Origin: Agelaius tricolor
Taxonomy: Eukaryota; Chordata; Aves; Passeriformes; Icteridae
Length of the DNA stretch: 64,000 bases
Assembly: GCA_023055355.1 (NCBI GenBank)
Contig: JALJCS010000001.1
Span: 21,477,881 to 21,541,880 of the forward strand
Direction: 5' to 3'
The notes below the pieces were generated by a model. The model had not been told where the DNA came from. It was given only the letters and a program-made list of their open reading frames with translations, and did no database searches. Of this stretch, positions 1 to 12,640 are shown one piece after another. Each line of letters opens with the position of its first letter. Within the stretch, counting starts at the first letter, position 1. The translations under genes were made by a program, and so were the position numbers.

Positions 1-3000
1 AGACCTCTACAACATCCCACCGTAATGAGTGCCACTATGACATTGTCCATCGTGTGGAAAAGTGGATCCCTTCATGGCAAGCCCACTGCATGGATAATTT
101 CTGCTTCTTGCACCAGCAGATCAGAAAGCAAAACTCAAAGCCTCAAGAAAACTCAAGGCAAAGCAGATCAAGGGGGAAAAAGGAGGAGCAAGCACAGGTG
201 ACAATTCTCAAGCTGCAAAGTAGACAAACAGCATAATGTGTGTCCTCTTCCACTTTTTATATCTGAGACAACCTGACAACACCTTCCAGAAAATACACTG
301 CACACAGCTCAAGAGCCTAAATAAGCCACAGCTCTGGGCACGAGCAGGCCCAAGCCCCTTGTTTTTTCCTTTTCAGCTGAATCCAAGTGACAAGAGTTCA
401 AATCTGGATGTGCTTTATTTGGGCACGAGGTAAACACTGGAGCCAGGGAGGGTTCCTGGGTGAAGTCAGCATAAATGCAAGGCATGCCTTCCCACGGAGC
501 ACACTTTTTTGTCAGAGCAGTAAAACAACAAACAGCGCCGCGAGAAATAACAAGAAATAAAATACTTTGTGTTCTAATCTACCACAAATGTTTATCTAGC
601 AAATACATAGTTCAAGTGCCTGAACTATCCAGATTGATTTAATTTTTTTTAAAAAAAATCTGTTGTGCTGACCATGTTCTGGGTGGAGGGGGGTGGGGGC
701 AGGTTTATTATAATCCATGGCACGTCGCTTCCCTGGCTGCACAGCAGAGCTTTCAAAGAGAGCTTTAAAGACCCTGTTTCGCTGGGAGGAGCAGCCTGCT
801 CACATTGCCCAGGCAGCAGATCTCACATCACGAAGCAAACAGGAGCGCCTGTCCTTCATGCAGGGCTTTAGTATTTATTTCTTTGGAGGTCTAATCACGA
901 AGGTTACTGGAAAATGCTCACTCTGATGAAAAATATTTTCCCTGTTCAGCCATTTTCACTTCAGTTCACAGTCAAGATGTGACAGGCTCAGATAGCTTTA
1001 GAGAGTTGCTGGTGGCATTTCAGCAACTGCTGGCTGTCAGTCCACGCTCACCTATTGACACCTGCTTGCAGATTTACTTTGAAGTGAGCAGAGAGGTTAA
1101 AATGACTATCAAACAGAAATCAAAAATTCTGCACTCTTAATTATCAGGTTTTTCAGTGAAGCCTTCCCAAGGGTGCAAACAATATTTCTTCTTTAATCTA
1201 AAATATACCATTTTTTTCTCTAATCTGAAGAATAGTCTCTCTGATGCTAAATGTCATTTAGCACATTAGTAATGGATTTTATTTGCACATATCTCATGTT
1301 TAACTATTTTCCTCTTAGTAAGTATTACCTAGTTAGCCAGAAGGCTTGAAGACAACAGACTGTAGTCAAAAAATGCTTTACTAAAACCAATTGAATATAA
1401 ACGATTATAAAAGTATGAAGACATATCTCTCCCGACTTACAGCAAATTTTTTTAGTTAAATAATTAATTCAAAAATACATTTGCCTCAATTTCCTCTTAA
1501 AAACTTAGCTATTTTCCCTTACAGGAGGGGAACTAAAGACTTCCTAATAACCCTGTGAATTGCTTACTCAGAATGCTGATGTTTTTATGTTCTGCATTTT
1601 TATAGGCCAAATTCCTGCTTTAGCTCTCTGTTCCTGTGGCATTCCGTACAGTCAGGGCTGTTGAATTATTTCAAGTCTGCAAGGAATAATAGTGTCTTGG
1701 ATTAGTGTTCTGCTGATATTTAACCTTAAAGGCCGTGTTTCTGAGAAAACACTGATATCATCCTCCTCCCCTCCCAATACAGGGTGCTTCTTTTATTGGC
1801 ATAACAAAGCAGTAGAAGATAAAACAACAGACAAAATCTGCAGTTTTTATATCTGACTTCTCAGCCTCAGCTCTGATTTCACCCACACAAGTCTACTGTC
1901 AGCACTATTTTGTACTCTGATAAGGCCTAACAGCACCCATTTTTTTCCTACAGACTTGGGAAAAAAACCGCAGACTGTTGATTTACTGTATATTATTATT
2001 TAAATGTTTTTCTCACTAAAAAAAAAAAGAAGCCATAAAAAATGGTAGTTTCTAGTTTTATTGATTTTTTAAAATTCTACTTGCCATTTTCTTCAGAGGC
2101 CAGCAACATAAACTAAAACATCTTAATGTATTTCATCACTGTAATCTCTAGATCAACAGGTAGGCCAGAATGATTTTATTTATTTCTCTGCTAGATTAAA
2201 AAGGCAACATCCTACCTTGAAATGCTAAAGTTATGCAATAAATCAAAGACCAAAAATATAATAATCGTTATTCAACTTCTCTGAAGATCAGAGGCATGAG
2301 CTGTCTGAAGTTCCTGACTGAAAGAATGGGATTCTTCTATTCTTCTGTAACTTTGTGTTGTAGTGTAAGCACAGATGGCAACTAACTACCACACAGCTGC
2401 TCTCTCACCTCCCCTCACCCCCATGTAGGATGTGAAGGAGAACTGGGGGGAAAAAAAGGTAAACAAGGTAAAAGAACAACTAAATTATGGAAATAAAGTA
2501 AAATAAACTCCTACTCATAACAACAACAACATGAATAATTGCAATGACAGGAGACAGAGAGAGGGAGAGAATTCACCCCCAAGACAAACAAGTGATGCAC
2601 AGCACAGTTGTGCACACAACTCCCCCCAGTTTAGATACTGGGCATGATGTTCTGTGGTTTGGAATATCCCTTTGTTCAGATCAAACAGATTCAGATCAGC
2701 TGTCCTGGCTGTGTTCCCTCCCAGCTTCTTGTGCACCTCTGCACTGGCAGAGCATGGGAAACTGAAAAGCCCTTGACACAAAGCAAGCACTACTCAGCAA
2801 GAACCAAAACATCAGGGTGTTATCACCATTATTCTCATACTAAATCAAAACACAGCAATGTACCAAGCTCTAAGAGCAAAATTGTCCCAGCTAAAAATCA
2901 GGATACCTAGTTTAGTGCAATTCTAAATCTGGTCTTTCTCTGATTCTGTCCTACCTCAATGGTTTTATTTATGCTGAGAGTCCACTTATATGTGAAATTA

Positions 3001-4002
3001 AGCAGCCTTATTACAAATAAGTCTCAGTTTCAGCAGCCTCTGAGAGACAAAATCATGTATGAACCATAACCCAGGTATGTCTGCAGAGCCATCAGGAAAC
3101 ATCCATCTGCATTCAGTTCAAGCATACACCTCCATGCAGGCCTTTTTTTGCAGAGTTTCAGACCGCCATGCATATTTATTCTTGGCTATTCCTAAAACCA
3201 TTTCCCAGAATGTCCAAAAGATCACAATAATTTGCTAATCCTGGCAGAAATTTGCACTCAGAGAGCACTACAAGGTCCTGAATTTTAACACTGATGTCTA
3301 CCTGCAGCACCAACAGGCACTCAAGAAAGTCTATGGAAGCTACAATTATCTGGATTTTTTTTTTGGCCAACTTTGTCAGATTCACATAGTAGTGTAGTAA
3401 TTCTTGAGATAAAATGTTTGCATGTACCACTCATCTGGTAGTAAAAACAGGGCAGATTGCCTGATGGACTTTGGAGCATCTCATGCTCAGGAGACACAGA
3501 TTTGATGCTACAAGCATCAAACTGGATTTTACATGCAGGACAAGCACTCTGGCCTGGAGTACTGGAGTACTTTTCTGGTAGTCCTGAAGGACTAAAGCTG
3601 GATTCTTACTTGAAAAGAACAAAGAATTTTCTTTACATTATCACACAAAAATTAGAAAAACCTTCTAGAGCTGAAGAGCTGGCAAATCTGCCATAAGACA
3701 CAGGTTTCATCTCACTTGAGACAAGCACAGAAGCCCCACCATTAAATCCTTATGATTAGTCATAATTTAGGCTAGTTTCTGAATGTCAGCTCTTAGCAGA
3801 TGCTATAAAACTTTCATATACAACTAGCATGCATGAAAGTTATTTTCAAGAATAATCCATGTTGAACAAGTTATTTTCATTGGTTGTTTTATCTTTGTAC
3901 TTCATCAGCTGAGATCAGCTAAGACAGGCAAAGTAATACAGCCTCAGTTTCTAGAGGCCTGAAAATACCAATTATGTTTAATCTTCAGCCCTCTAAATGA
4001 TT
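1..4002. other. Intergenic DNA, no gene recognised
   Basis: I see no exon, RNA gene or classifiable transposon here. The open frames are short (91 codons or fewer), lie on both strands and show no domain pattern. Small items are a G-rich run near 681-699, a T8/A8 perfect palindrome at 642-659, and a short CAA repeat near 2519-2531. The rest is A+T-rich single-copy-looking sequence, consistent with the region downstream of KCNK2. Confidence 0.6.
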
Positions 4003-4407
4003 GAATCATAGAATGGTTTGTGTTGGGAGGAACCTTAAAGATCATCTAGATCCAAGCCCCCTGGCATGGGCAGGAGCACTTTTCACTAGACCCAAAGCTT
4101 CATCCAGCCTGGTCTTGAACCATGGACAGGGCATCCATCATTTCTATGGGCAACCTGTTCCAGTGCCTCACCATCCTTCTCTACATCTAAACCTACTCTA
4201 GTCCAGTTTGAAGCCATTCCCCCTGGTCCTATCACTGCATGCCCTTACAGAAAGTCCCTCTCCAGCTCAGTTGTAGCCCCCTTTAGGCACTGGAAGGTGC
4301 TGTAAGGTGTCCCCAGAACATTCTCTTCTCCAGGCTGAACAACCCCAGGAGTCTCAGCCTGTCTCCATAGGAGAGGTATTCCAGTTCTTGCATCATCAAG
4401 ACCAGGT
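4003..4407 (-). mobile_element. CR1 LINE, 5'-truncated 3' end
   Basis: Read on the minus strand this is the 3' end of a chicken repeat 1 (CR1) non-LTR retrotransposon. On the plus strand the stretch starting GAATCATAGAATGGTTTG is the reverse complement of the CR1 terminus, which ends in ATTCTATG octamers. It continues with the well-known 'ccttaaagatcatctag' and 'catgggcagg' blocks, and further on 'ctgaacaaccccag'. Only about 400 bp remain, which is the usual 5'-truncated form left by target-primed reverse transcription. The copy is diverged and carries no functional protein. CR1 is the dominant LINE of birds and other sauropsids, so this is one of the strongest lineage clues in the window. 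Confidence 0.93.
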
Positions 4408-7400
4408 AATATCACAGAGGAATTCATCTCAGATCAGAAGTATCAGCCCTTTGAGGCTTCATGAAAGAGAAGTGTTGAATTTTGACAGAACTTTGTAGCA
4501 CTGGAGAAGCAGAGCTGCTCTCCAGGCAGGTGTTTGAGCTGCCCAGCTCTGGGGCACCCCAGGCTCACAGCATTCCCTGCCATGTCAGATTCCCATCATT
4601 GACCACCTCAGATTTGTTTTTCAGGCTAAACACCACCAAAATCAGATCTCCCCAGCTGACTGGAATTCTGCTAATTCTTCCTTTTCATATTTATACACTT
4701 TCTGTGAGAATGTATGTAAAGCAACATTAAAAGTCTAGAGATTTTCTTTTATGTTTTAGAAGGGATCAGAGTCCATCAAAATAGAAGTCCATTTCCTCAT
4801 GTTTTATTAGAATTTCAATAAATTTTCATTAGTTCAATATCACTTTGATATCTCTGAAGTGCCAAAAAACCAAGATATTTGCAAATTGTCAGAATAATCA
4901 AGATTATTATTAAAGATTATGGGGGGTTTATGCAAACTATGTTTTATCACCTCAAAAAGATGACATGTATGTTTTCTGAATTACCCAAATATATAAAATA
5001 AGGTGATTAGAGCTGCATAGATTCCATACTAGTGAGAGGCTGGGAACTGAATCACAGAGGAAAAACACACATTGTGCATTGACAGCTATTCATGATTGTT
5101 GTTATTTCCAGCTGGAAATGACTCTTGAAGAATCAGCATAGCATTCCCTCACAGGAATTGTTTGTGCCCAAATCATATTTGATCACAAAGACCAAAGAAG
5201 AGCAGATTTTTGTTTCTTTTCTCAGGCATTGAACCCAAATAAGTGTTGACAAATAGTTTTGTTTGTATTCCTAATAAATCTATACTTCAAGGCTGAAAAA
5301 AAAAAATACTTCAAACCACATTATATGGACACAAACGAAATAACAATGCAGAGGGGTGACAGAAATAAAGTCTTTGCCGTAAGAATTTAAATATTCATTG
5401 GAAAGAGAAAGCAACAGATTTACCTTGTGTGCTTGTCCATCTGTGGGTTCCCCAGGACAGTGGATGGAGGGCAAGAGAAAGGGCAACCAAGACAGGCTGG
5501 GGCCTCTGGGGCTCCAGAAGAGTCTGCAGGAGTTGGGTTTTATTTATACAAATTGAAGCATCTCCTACAAGAAGAGAGACAGTGTATGCTTGGATGTTCA
5601 TGCTGTGCCCCAGCTTCTGCCTAAACTCTTGTCTCTGTCCTCTAGAACCAGCCGCACTTTTGCCAGCCAGGTCTCTGAGGCACCCACCTGGCTTCAGATA
5701 GAAAATCCAGGCACAACCCTTTATTGCATTTCCACCTGAAAATAATTAAAAGCTCAAGGGTATTTTAATAAGAATGTGCATTTTTAAGGCCCTCAGAGAC
5801 AGCCTTAATTAGTCTGATCTTTTGCAGACACTTTCAGTTGAAGCAAATTGAGCAACAACATCGTCTTAGCTTGCAGTTCACGCTAAGATTTTTCTATAGT
5901 TTCAGCAGATACAAAACTCAGCCCACAAACTTATCCTCATAGTCAGCACAATCTGTTTGCAAGGGTCTGGGTTTGCTAAACTGTTTCCACTTCAGTTAAA
6001 ATATAAATCAATTAAAAAACCAAACCAAACAAACAAAAGGCCCCAACTAAAACAGTGCTAAACTCAGGGTCTGTTCACAGAATGGAACAAAATGCTGTTT
6101 TAAATATCCTGGATCTAGATCTAAACAAGCTTACACACTTACATACACGACCATACTGTCACACAGAGCTGCTGCAGCCTCCTCAAAAGTAGCAGAGCTG
6201 AAAGTAGCACAGTTTGTGCCTTGGAGCTTTTCTCAATATACAGCACCTTCCCAGCACATTTTACCAAATGCTTTAACTGCAGAAAGTCATCTGCTACAAC
6301 CATGTCAAGGGCACTGCCACACTTCAGACCCCCTCAGATTTCCTAAGCAGAGCTCCAGGAGGACCTTGGGAACAGATGGCTCCATGGCATCTAAAGAAGT
6401 GTTAAAAACAAGCAAAAACCTTCTCACAATCTTTGCTCGGCTCTTAGGGGTGTCTGGGGAGACAGTTTGATCTTGGCCCTAAATCAGTTTAACCATGAAC
6501 ATATAAGCAAAAATCTAGCATGTGGTGCCACAAGAATGTGGGAACACCTTTTCTTGTTTTATCTATGGTGGGTCTGCAGTAGCTCACAAAAAGTGAGCTG
6601 AATGTTGGATCAAGAGGAGAATGTTCCTCATGCACAACCATTCTCCCCCTACCTCCAAACGGCTGTAAACAGAGGATTAGAATAATAAAATATAGTTAAA
6701 ACAGCATAATCTAGTGTCCTTCCAATGAGAAAAGCTAATTTTTTGGACACCATACTCCTGTGTTGTTGCTACTTCCAAAATAATTTCATCTAACACTAGC
6801 TTTGGGATTGGTTTATCTACAAGTAACCCACAAAGCAGGGGTTTGCATAATTTTCTTGAACCCTCTTAAAATCTTCTACAGGATGAACAGTCATGCAGAA
6901 GGTAGTGCTAGGGCAATTCACATGTGAAAAGCCTTTCCAGGCCAAATATAAGATCAAAAAGCTCCCCTTTTTTCATGGTTCCTATATTAACAACTACCTG
7001 GGGACTTATTTCCTGGCTGACACAAGATGTATTTTGCATGTTGTAGAGTTTAGCACATGTTAAGCTGGAAATTCCAATTTCTAAAGAAATAGCAAATATG
7101 AAAAGCAGTTCTTAGCTCACAAAGCCACTTGGAAACTTTCTGTTTTGCAAGCTAATGTCTTTCAGCACCCAGACTCTTGTGCGTGTGCATGTACTTCCCA
7201 ATACAGAATTTATTTTTTGAAGAAAAAAGAAAAGAAGAAGAAAACCCCAAAATTTCTGCTTTCTTCTCTTATTTTGCATCTGTGCAATGTACAAGCCACA
7301 GCCATGATCAGCATCACACTGTACTATGAACTGCACTAATGGAATGAAAAATATTTTCTCTACCTTAAATAATTCATAATTTAAGCTTGTAGGGCAAATG

Positions 7401-10400
7401 ATAGTGAATGTTGAAGTATCTGGCTAGACAAAAACATAAACAACTGCAAATATGTTCAGTTCCAAATCATCTTATGTTTTCACTCATTCCTCATTTGATG
7501 AGAAAAACACTCCTGTTGCCATCGCTGAGAACCCTTAACTAAATGAGGAGAGAGTTAATTTGCCTTCCCTCGAATCCCATACAGCTTGTGAACAAAATCA
7601 GGGCCATTTGTCTTGCTTGTCTCTCGTGTCTGCCTGCTTTTCAAGGCTCTTTGCCTCCTTCCACCAGCCTCTTAGAAGGAACTTTTCTTTAGGCTCTAGA
7701 AACCAGTTTAACTAATTTACACAGAAAATAAGTTGTTTATGTGCACCAAATCATAATCAGAATTGGCTCTACAACATGAGGCAAGGTAGAAAATACTCCA
7801 GGAGACTAGAAAATAACTTGGAGTGAATGATGGAGGAGAAAGGACCCTTTATCCAAAATAAAAATAAATAAATAAAAGAAAAAAAAGGGAGACAAAATGA
7901 GGTCAATGAGAAGTCAAGACTTGCTAGGAAACAGTGGTGTAAATATGCCTACGTGCAACATGTCAAGGGAAAACAAAGGGCTGCAGAGCAGGGGAGCTAA
8001 TGAAGGCAGCTTTCTTATTGATTTCTGCCTCCTGCTTGCTGTCTTAGCTACAAGTTCTGACTGAACCTATCACTACCAGGGGGTTTTTGTGAGGTCTCTC
8101 CTGTCTGGACTCCCTAATGAAGCAGGAGCTCCAACTAAGCAGTGAGAGAACCACAGTTAGTCTGCATCTTTATCTGCCTACCTGTTTTCATGGGCCTTAG
8201 AGAAACCTCGCTATTAAATTGTACTGAAAGTAACTGATGTACTGAAATTGCAACTGAATTGTACTGAAAGAAGCTAAAAAAGCTTCTCAGAAAGGAATGG
8301 AGGCACAGAGAAGCCTATCAGTCCTGCACAGCATGGGTAAGTCATAGATAAGCCTCCTACCTCTCAGAGTGGGGAAGATAAAAAAGAAAAAGGAAAGCAA
8401 AGAAAAAACCCTCCAGACTGGTAGAATAAAAATAACACAACATCAAATGAATTAGGTCATCCTCATCATATCATGTAGAAAAGCACCCAGAAATTTTTAA
8501 ATGCACAGACATCCTCTTCTGTCCTGTGTCCAACTTCACACCCCTTTGCTTCTGCCCCTGGCTATACCCAGGGGGACTTCAGTGCAGGATTCCCTAAGAT
8601 CATATGACAATTTGGATCTGGTGGCAATATGAGCTATCAAGCCTAAGCATTTGCTAAGTAGATTATTTGAACTAAGCATTTTTACACAGATAAGCATTTT
8701 GTCTTCTTTAAAAGATAGCATGGTAAATCAATAAGTGCAAAATGTTATTACATTATAACAGCAGAAGGTATATGTAGAGCACTGTCTGGACTCTATTAGA
8801 AAGTTTAAATTGTCATATACTGGACATTATTAAAAGGATCTTCTTGCAAAGAAGAGTCCTTCAGCTAATATGATGAATTAAACAGCCCTATGAACTGGCA
8901 TTAGCCCTGTACCAGCAAGCAGCACTTTTTTGCAAGCAGGCGTCTCCACTCAACCTCCTTCTGCTGTCCCTGCCTCCTGCCACACTGCTTGCTCTAACCA
9001 TGGCAGAAATCACAGAGACAAGAAACATACACACATTCCCCTACATTTTATTTTAAAGGTACTGCTTTCTTTGTCTTTTGTCCTTTGCAATCACATAAAT
9101 CCATCTCCTTGCACTGCTACAGTATATCTGCCTCTGCTTAGCCTGGGAAAGACATTCTGGATTTCTTGCTCTCCGAGGGAAGGACAGAGCAAGCCAGGGG
9201 CCAGACTCCTGCAGGGACAGCAATGTTTATTTTGACACCATGCTGGAGCAGCAGACACAGGGATGAGCTAATGCACACTCACTGTTTCTGTCTCATCCCA
9301 CCTAAAATAATGAAGGACAGGCTGGCAGCTGCCCTCGGGATGTGCCCTGGCAAGCTCTGCAGTGCAAGGGGCATCAGCAGCAAGCTGGAGGGGCACCCCA
9401 GCATTGGAGAGACCTGGCACAGCTGCTGCCAGCATGTAGGAAAGCACCACCTCTCCAAATGTTCACTGTGATCAGAAACACCCACACACACAAATTCCTG
9501 AGTCAAAATAATGGAGTTCAAATAACTCAGAGGGATTGTTTTGTTTTGTGGGGATTTTTGTTCACTTGCTCTTAGTTTTTTTTTCTTTTTTAAAGTACTT
9601 TGATCTAGCACCTCAACTTCTCTCCACTCTATACCACCTTGAAGTTCTGTCATCTCCCCTTTGCCAAACGACAGCAGAACAGTAGCACAGAAGGATCTTC
9701 CAAAGAGCCAATTTCTTCTCAGGTTGTTTATGGATTGTTATTGAGACTTTCTCAAACATATGCCACCAGCAGAATATGCAGACAAGCATTCTAGCAACAC
9801 AGCTGATACATTTGAGGGAGAAAAGAAATATGTAGAAAATGTGAAATCAGCCCTGCAACAGATCTACTCATAGAGAAGATTTTTTTTTTTTTTCCAGATT
9901 AAATCAATTCTAAAGTAATTACGTAACAAATATCTGAAATGTAGTGTGTTTTTTCCAGCCAATTACCTGCCTCCTATGCTTGGGTTTAGGGATAAGAATT
10001 CAGGCATTTTGTTTCAGGGTCAAGAGGACTAGCTGGGAACTGGCTTATAGCACTAAACAACAGCCCTGTGTCTGCTTGCAGGGTTCTGGTTCTTTCCTCT
10101 GGCACAGGCTTACAAGCATTTTTGAGAAGCTGTCCAAGCTTCAAACTCTGTACAATCATTGCTGGGGAGAGCTGTTTGTCACCTCCTTTACTGTGAGTTG
10201 TAAGCAAGTTGGTAGCATAAAGCACCTAGACAATTTTGAGTAGTTACAGACTCTGATCTCTGGCTCCTTTCCCAAGACATGTATCAGTCACAATATTTTG
10301 TATAAGCTTGCAGTGATTTTTTTCCACAACCTGTCAAATTCAGTCTATGTAAGAACAAAATCAGGAGAAGGAAGAGATCTCTTTCTTTTGTTTTCAATTT

Positions 10401-12085
10401 AAGATAGTGCTGCATGATGGACAGCTCATTTACATTGCTGCCCATTGGCAAATTGTTATTACACTATTTAGACAAAATTGGCTTTTTGGCAGCTGTTCAT
10501 TAGTGGTAACTGGATTATGAACAAAATAATTTGGTTTAGAGCTTCTCGTTTTATTTTTGTAGGAATTAAGGAACAGAAATGCTTCCAAATGAATCAGAGT
10601 ATGGATACCTAATTAGCAGTAATCGAAGTTCAGCAGATTATCCAGTACTTCTTTGTCAGTAACCAAGAGTGTGAGGCCTCCTGGTAGCACACAAGGTGCT
10701 CACAGCTCACATCCATCAAAGCCATGCAAGGCAGCTTCACCACCTGTCTGTTTCTGGTCCTTTTCTCATCCCCTGCACACAGGAAACAGCATCTAACACA
10801 AATGTAGAGCTGCCAGCTCTCTGGACTGAGCAGAAAGGAAGGGGGTGAGAGCCCTCTGACTCTCCCCTGTGCTGCAAATCATCAGTGGAAACTGCCTTAG
10901 CAGCCTGGGGCTGCTCGTTCTGTGAGGAGACTCTGCAGCAGGTCCCATGTCCTACCCTCACCTTCTTCTGCCTCTGCCATTCCCAGCCCACCAAGAAGTC
11001 CTGGTCTGCAGCTGTGGTCACTAAAAGGTGCTGCCAGGCATGTAGGCAGGCTCCTGACTGCTGCCCTTCCACCCTTCTTAAATATGAAATAGGGTAGACT
11101 CATTCAGCTTTTACCTTTTGGAGCAGGAAACGCAGCAACCAAAGAAAACCTCACCTTACCCAAAAAAGTGACCAAACAAAACCTCATTTCTCCATTTACA
11201 TCGAGTCATTTTTACATCAAGGCCATTACATCCATTTACATGTTACCATCATGGTTTCAGGAACTCACAGTACTAAAGGTTGGATTTTTCCCTGGACACT
11301 TTCCACACATCTCTCAGGAACTCTTTTTTCCCAGTTTTCATCCACTTTTGACCAACAGTGCTCAGTAACCAGCTGAGGGAAACTTCTTTGGGAGGTTTGT
11401 TACTATATTAGTTTTTTCTTCTATTTTTTTTCTTTTGCAGAGCTGTTTGCCTTGGTGACAAAGTGCTAGATTTGGTCACACCTGATTTAAATCTCCACCA
11501 ATTTGTCTTGCGCTTGTTTGGGCAAAGTTTCCCCACTAGAGTTTTCAGTTTCCTAGGCAAGCACAAGCTGTATCTAACCACTTTGAACTTCTGTCTACAA
11601 AGTCCATGGCCCAAATTAAAGTAAAAGTAATTAAAATAAAAGTAAATTTTACCATAGAGAAGGTAGAAGCTGACAGAAGTGGCAAATTTATCTTAGATTT
11701 TGTATTAGACAGAGCTGCAATGCCAAAGGGGACTATTTGTAAAAGTATGACAAATTCTTGCCTCCAGGATGATCGATAGGTAAAAATATTGTTTTAGCAT
11801 ACTGTTTCTAATCTAGGACATCTGAAAGGGGGCATTATAAATGACATCTCTTGTGGTTCATTACTTCTGCAAGGAACAAAATTACTTTGTAATTTAAAGA
11901 CAAGAAGATTCTGCACACATAGAATAAGCCTGTTTAAAATGATAAATCTTATACATCTGCTCACATAGGAGCACAGTTTCAGTCAATGAAGGGCTTTCTG
12001 CAGCTCTGTCCCTACAATAAAGCTGAACATTCCTTAACTAAAACACCCTGATATATTGTGTGTGTATATACTACATGTGCTTCTT
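4408..12085. other. Intergenic DNA, no gene recognised
   Basis: No host exon or classifiable repeat stands out in about 7.7 kb. Open frames reach only about 100 codons, near 8.9-9.5 kb on both strands, and look random. Simple-sequence items are an A-rich run (7855-7889), a 14-base T run (9890-9903), and three copies of GTACTGAAA within 50 bp (8221-8270). The 8.9-9.5 kb and 10.7-11.1 kb parts are somewhat richer in G+C than their surroundings, without exon-like structure. Confidence 0.55.
7855..7889. repeat. A-rich / AAAT simple repeat
   Basis: This is a short run of AAAT and AAAAG units. No SINE or LINE body was recognised next to it, so I call it only low-complexity sequence. Confidence 0.8.
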
Positions 12086-12640
12086 TCACAGAATATATAG
12101 AAATGTGGGATAATAAAGGGTCTTCTGTAAATCATCTGGTCCAACCCCTGCTCCCCAGGGCTTCCTCCAGAGTTTGATTAGGTTGCTTAGATCCTCAAAC
12201 ACACAAGTTCTGAGCATGTCCAGGTTCTGAGTCTCCTTGCCCTACTCCCCAGCTTAGTGTCATTGGTGAGCTTGTAAAGGTTGGCTCTGTCCCACCACCT
12301 AGAAACAAAGACAATGCACATTACTGCTGCTTCTGCTAAAACCTAGAGTACCACTAGTATCCAGGCAACAGCTGCAGACCATTCCTTCTGAAGCCCAGCA
12401 ATCCAGCTGATTTGTCACTGGCCTGGTTGTTCACCCATCCAGTCTGAGTACACTGAAACCACGGGAGGTCATGCTGGAAGCTGGATTAAAGTGGAGCTTT
12501 GTCCACTGCTCCCACCTCATCCACTGGAACAGACACTTCGTGATAGAAGGCAATGAGGTTTGACAAGCAACATGTTCCTTAGCAAATCCACACAGGCTGC
12601 TCCCAGACTTGTTCTCCCTTAAAGAAGGGAGAGTTCGCTC
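12086..12640 (-). mobile_element. CR1 LINE fragment, older and internally deleted
   Basis: On the minus strand this is a second CR1 copy of a different subfamily. The low-coordinate end has a diverged version of the CR1 3' terminus (cacagaat...), followed by 'atcatctggtccaacccc' and 'ctccccagggc'. Farther along, blocks match the CR1 ORF2 region downstream of the reverse-transcriptase core, such as 'gagcttgtaaaggttggctctgt', and near 12,530-12,560 a block resembling 'gtgatagaaggcaatgaggttt'. The blocks lie closer together than in an intact element, which implies internal deletions. A minus-strand open frame at 12431-12673 falls inside it and is only a remnant. The outer boundaries are approximate. 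Confidence 0.75.

Noticed and set aside
7855..7889. A-rich run as the tail of a SINE or processed pseudogene
   Set aside because: No RNA-derived promoter boxes, gene body or target duplication were seen beside it.
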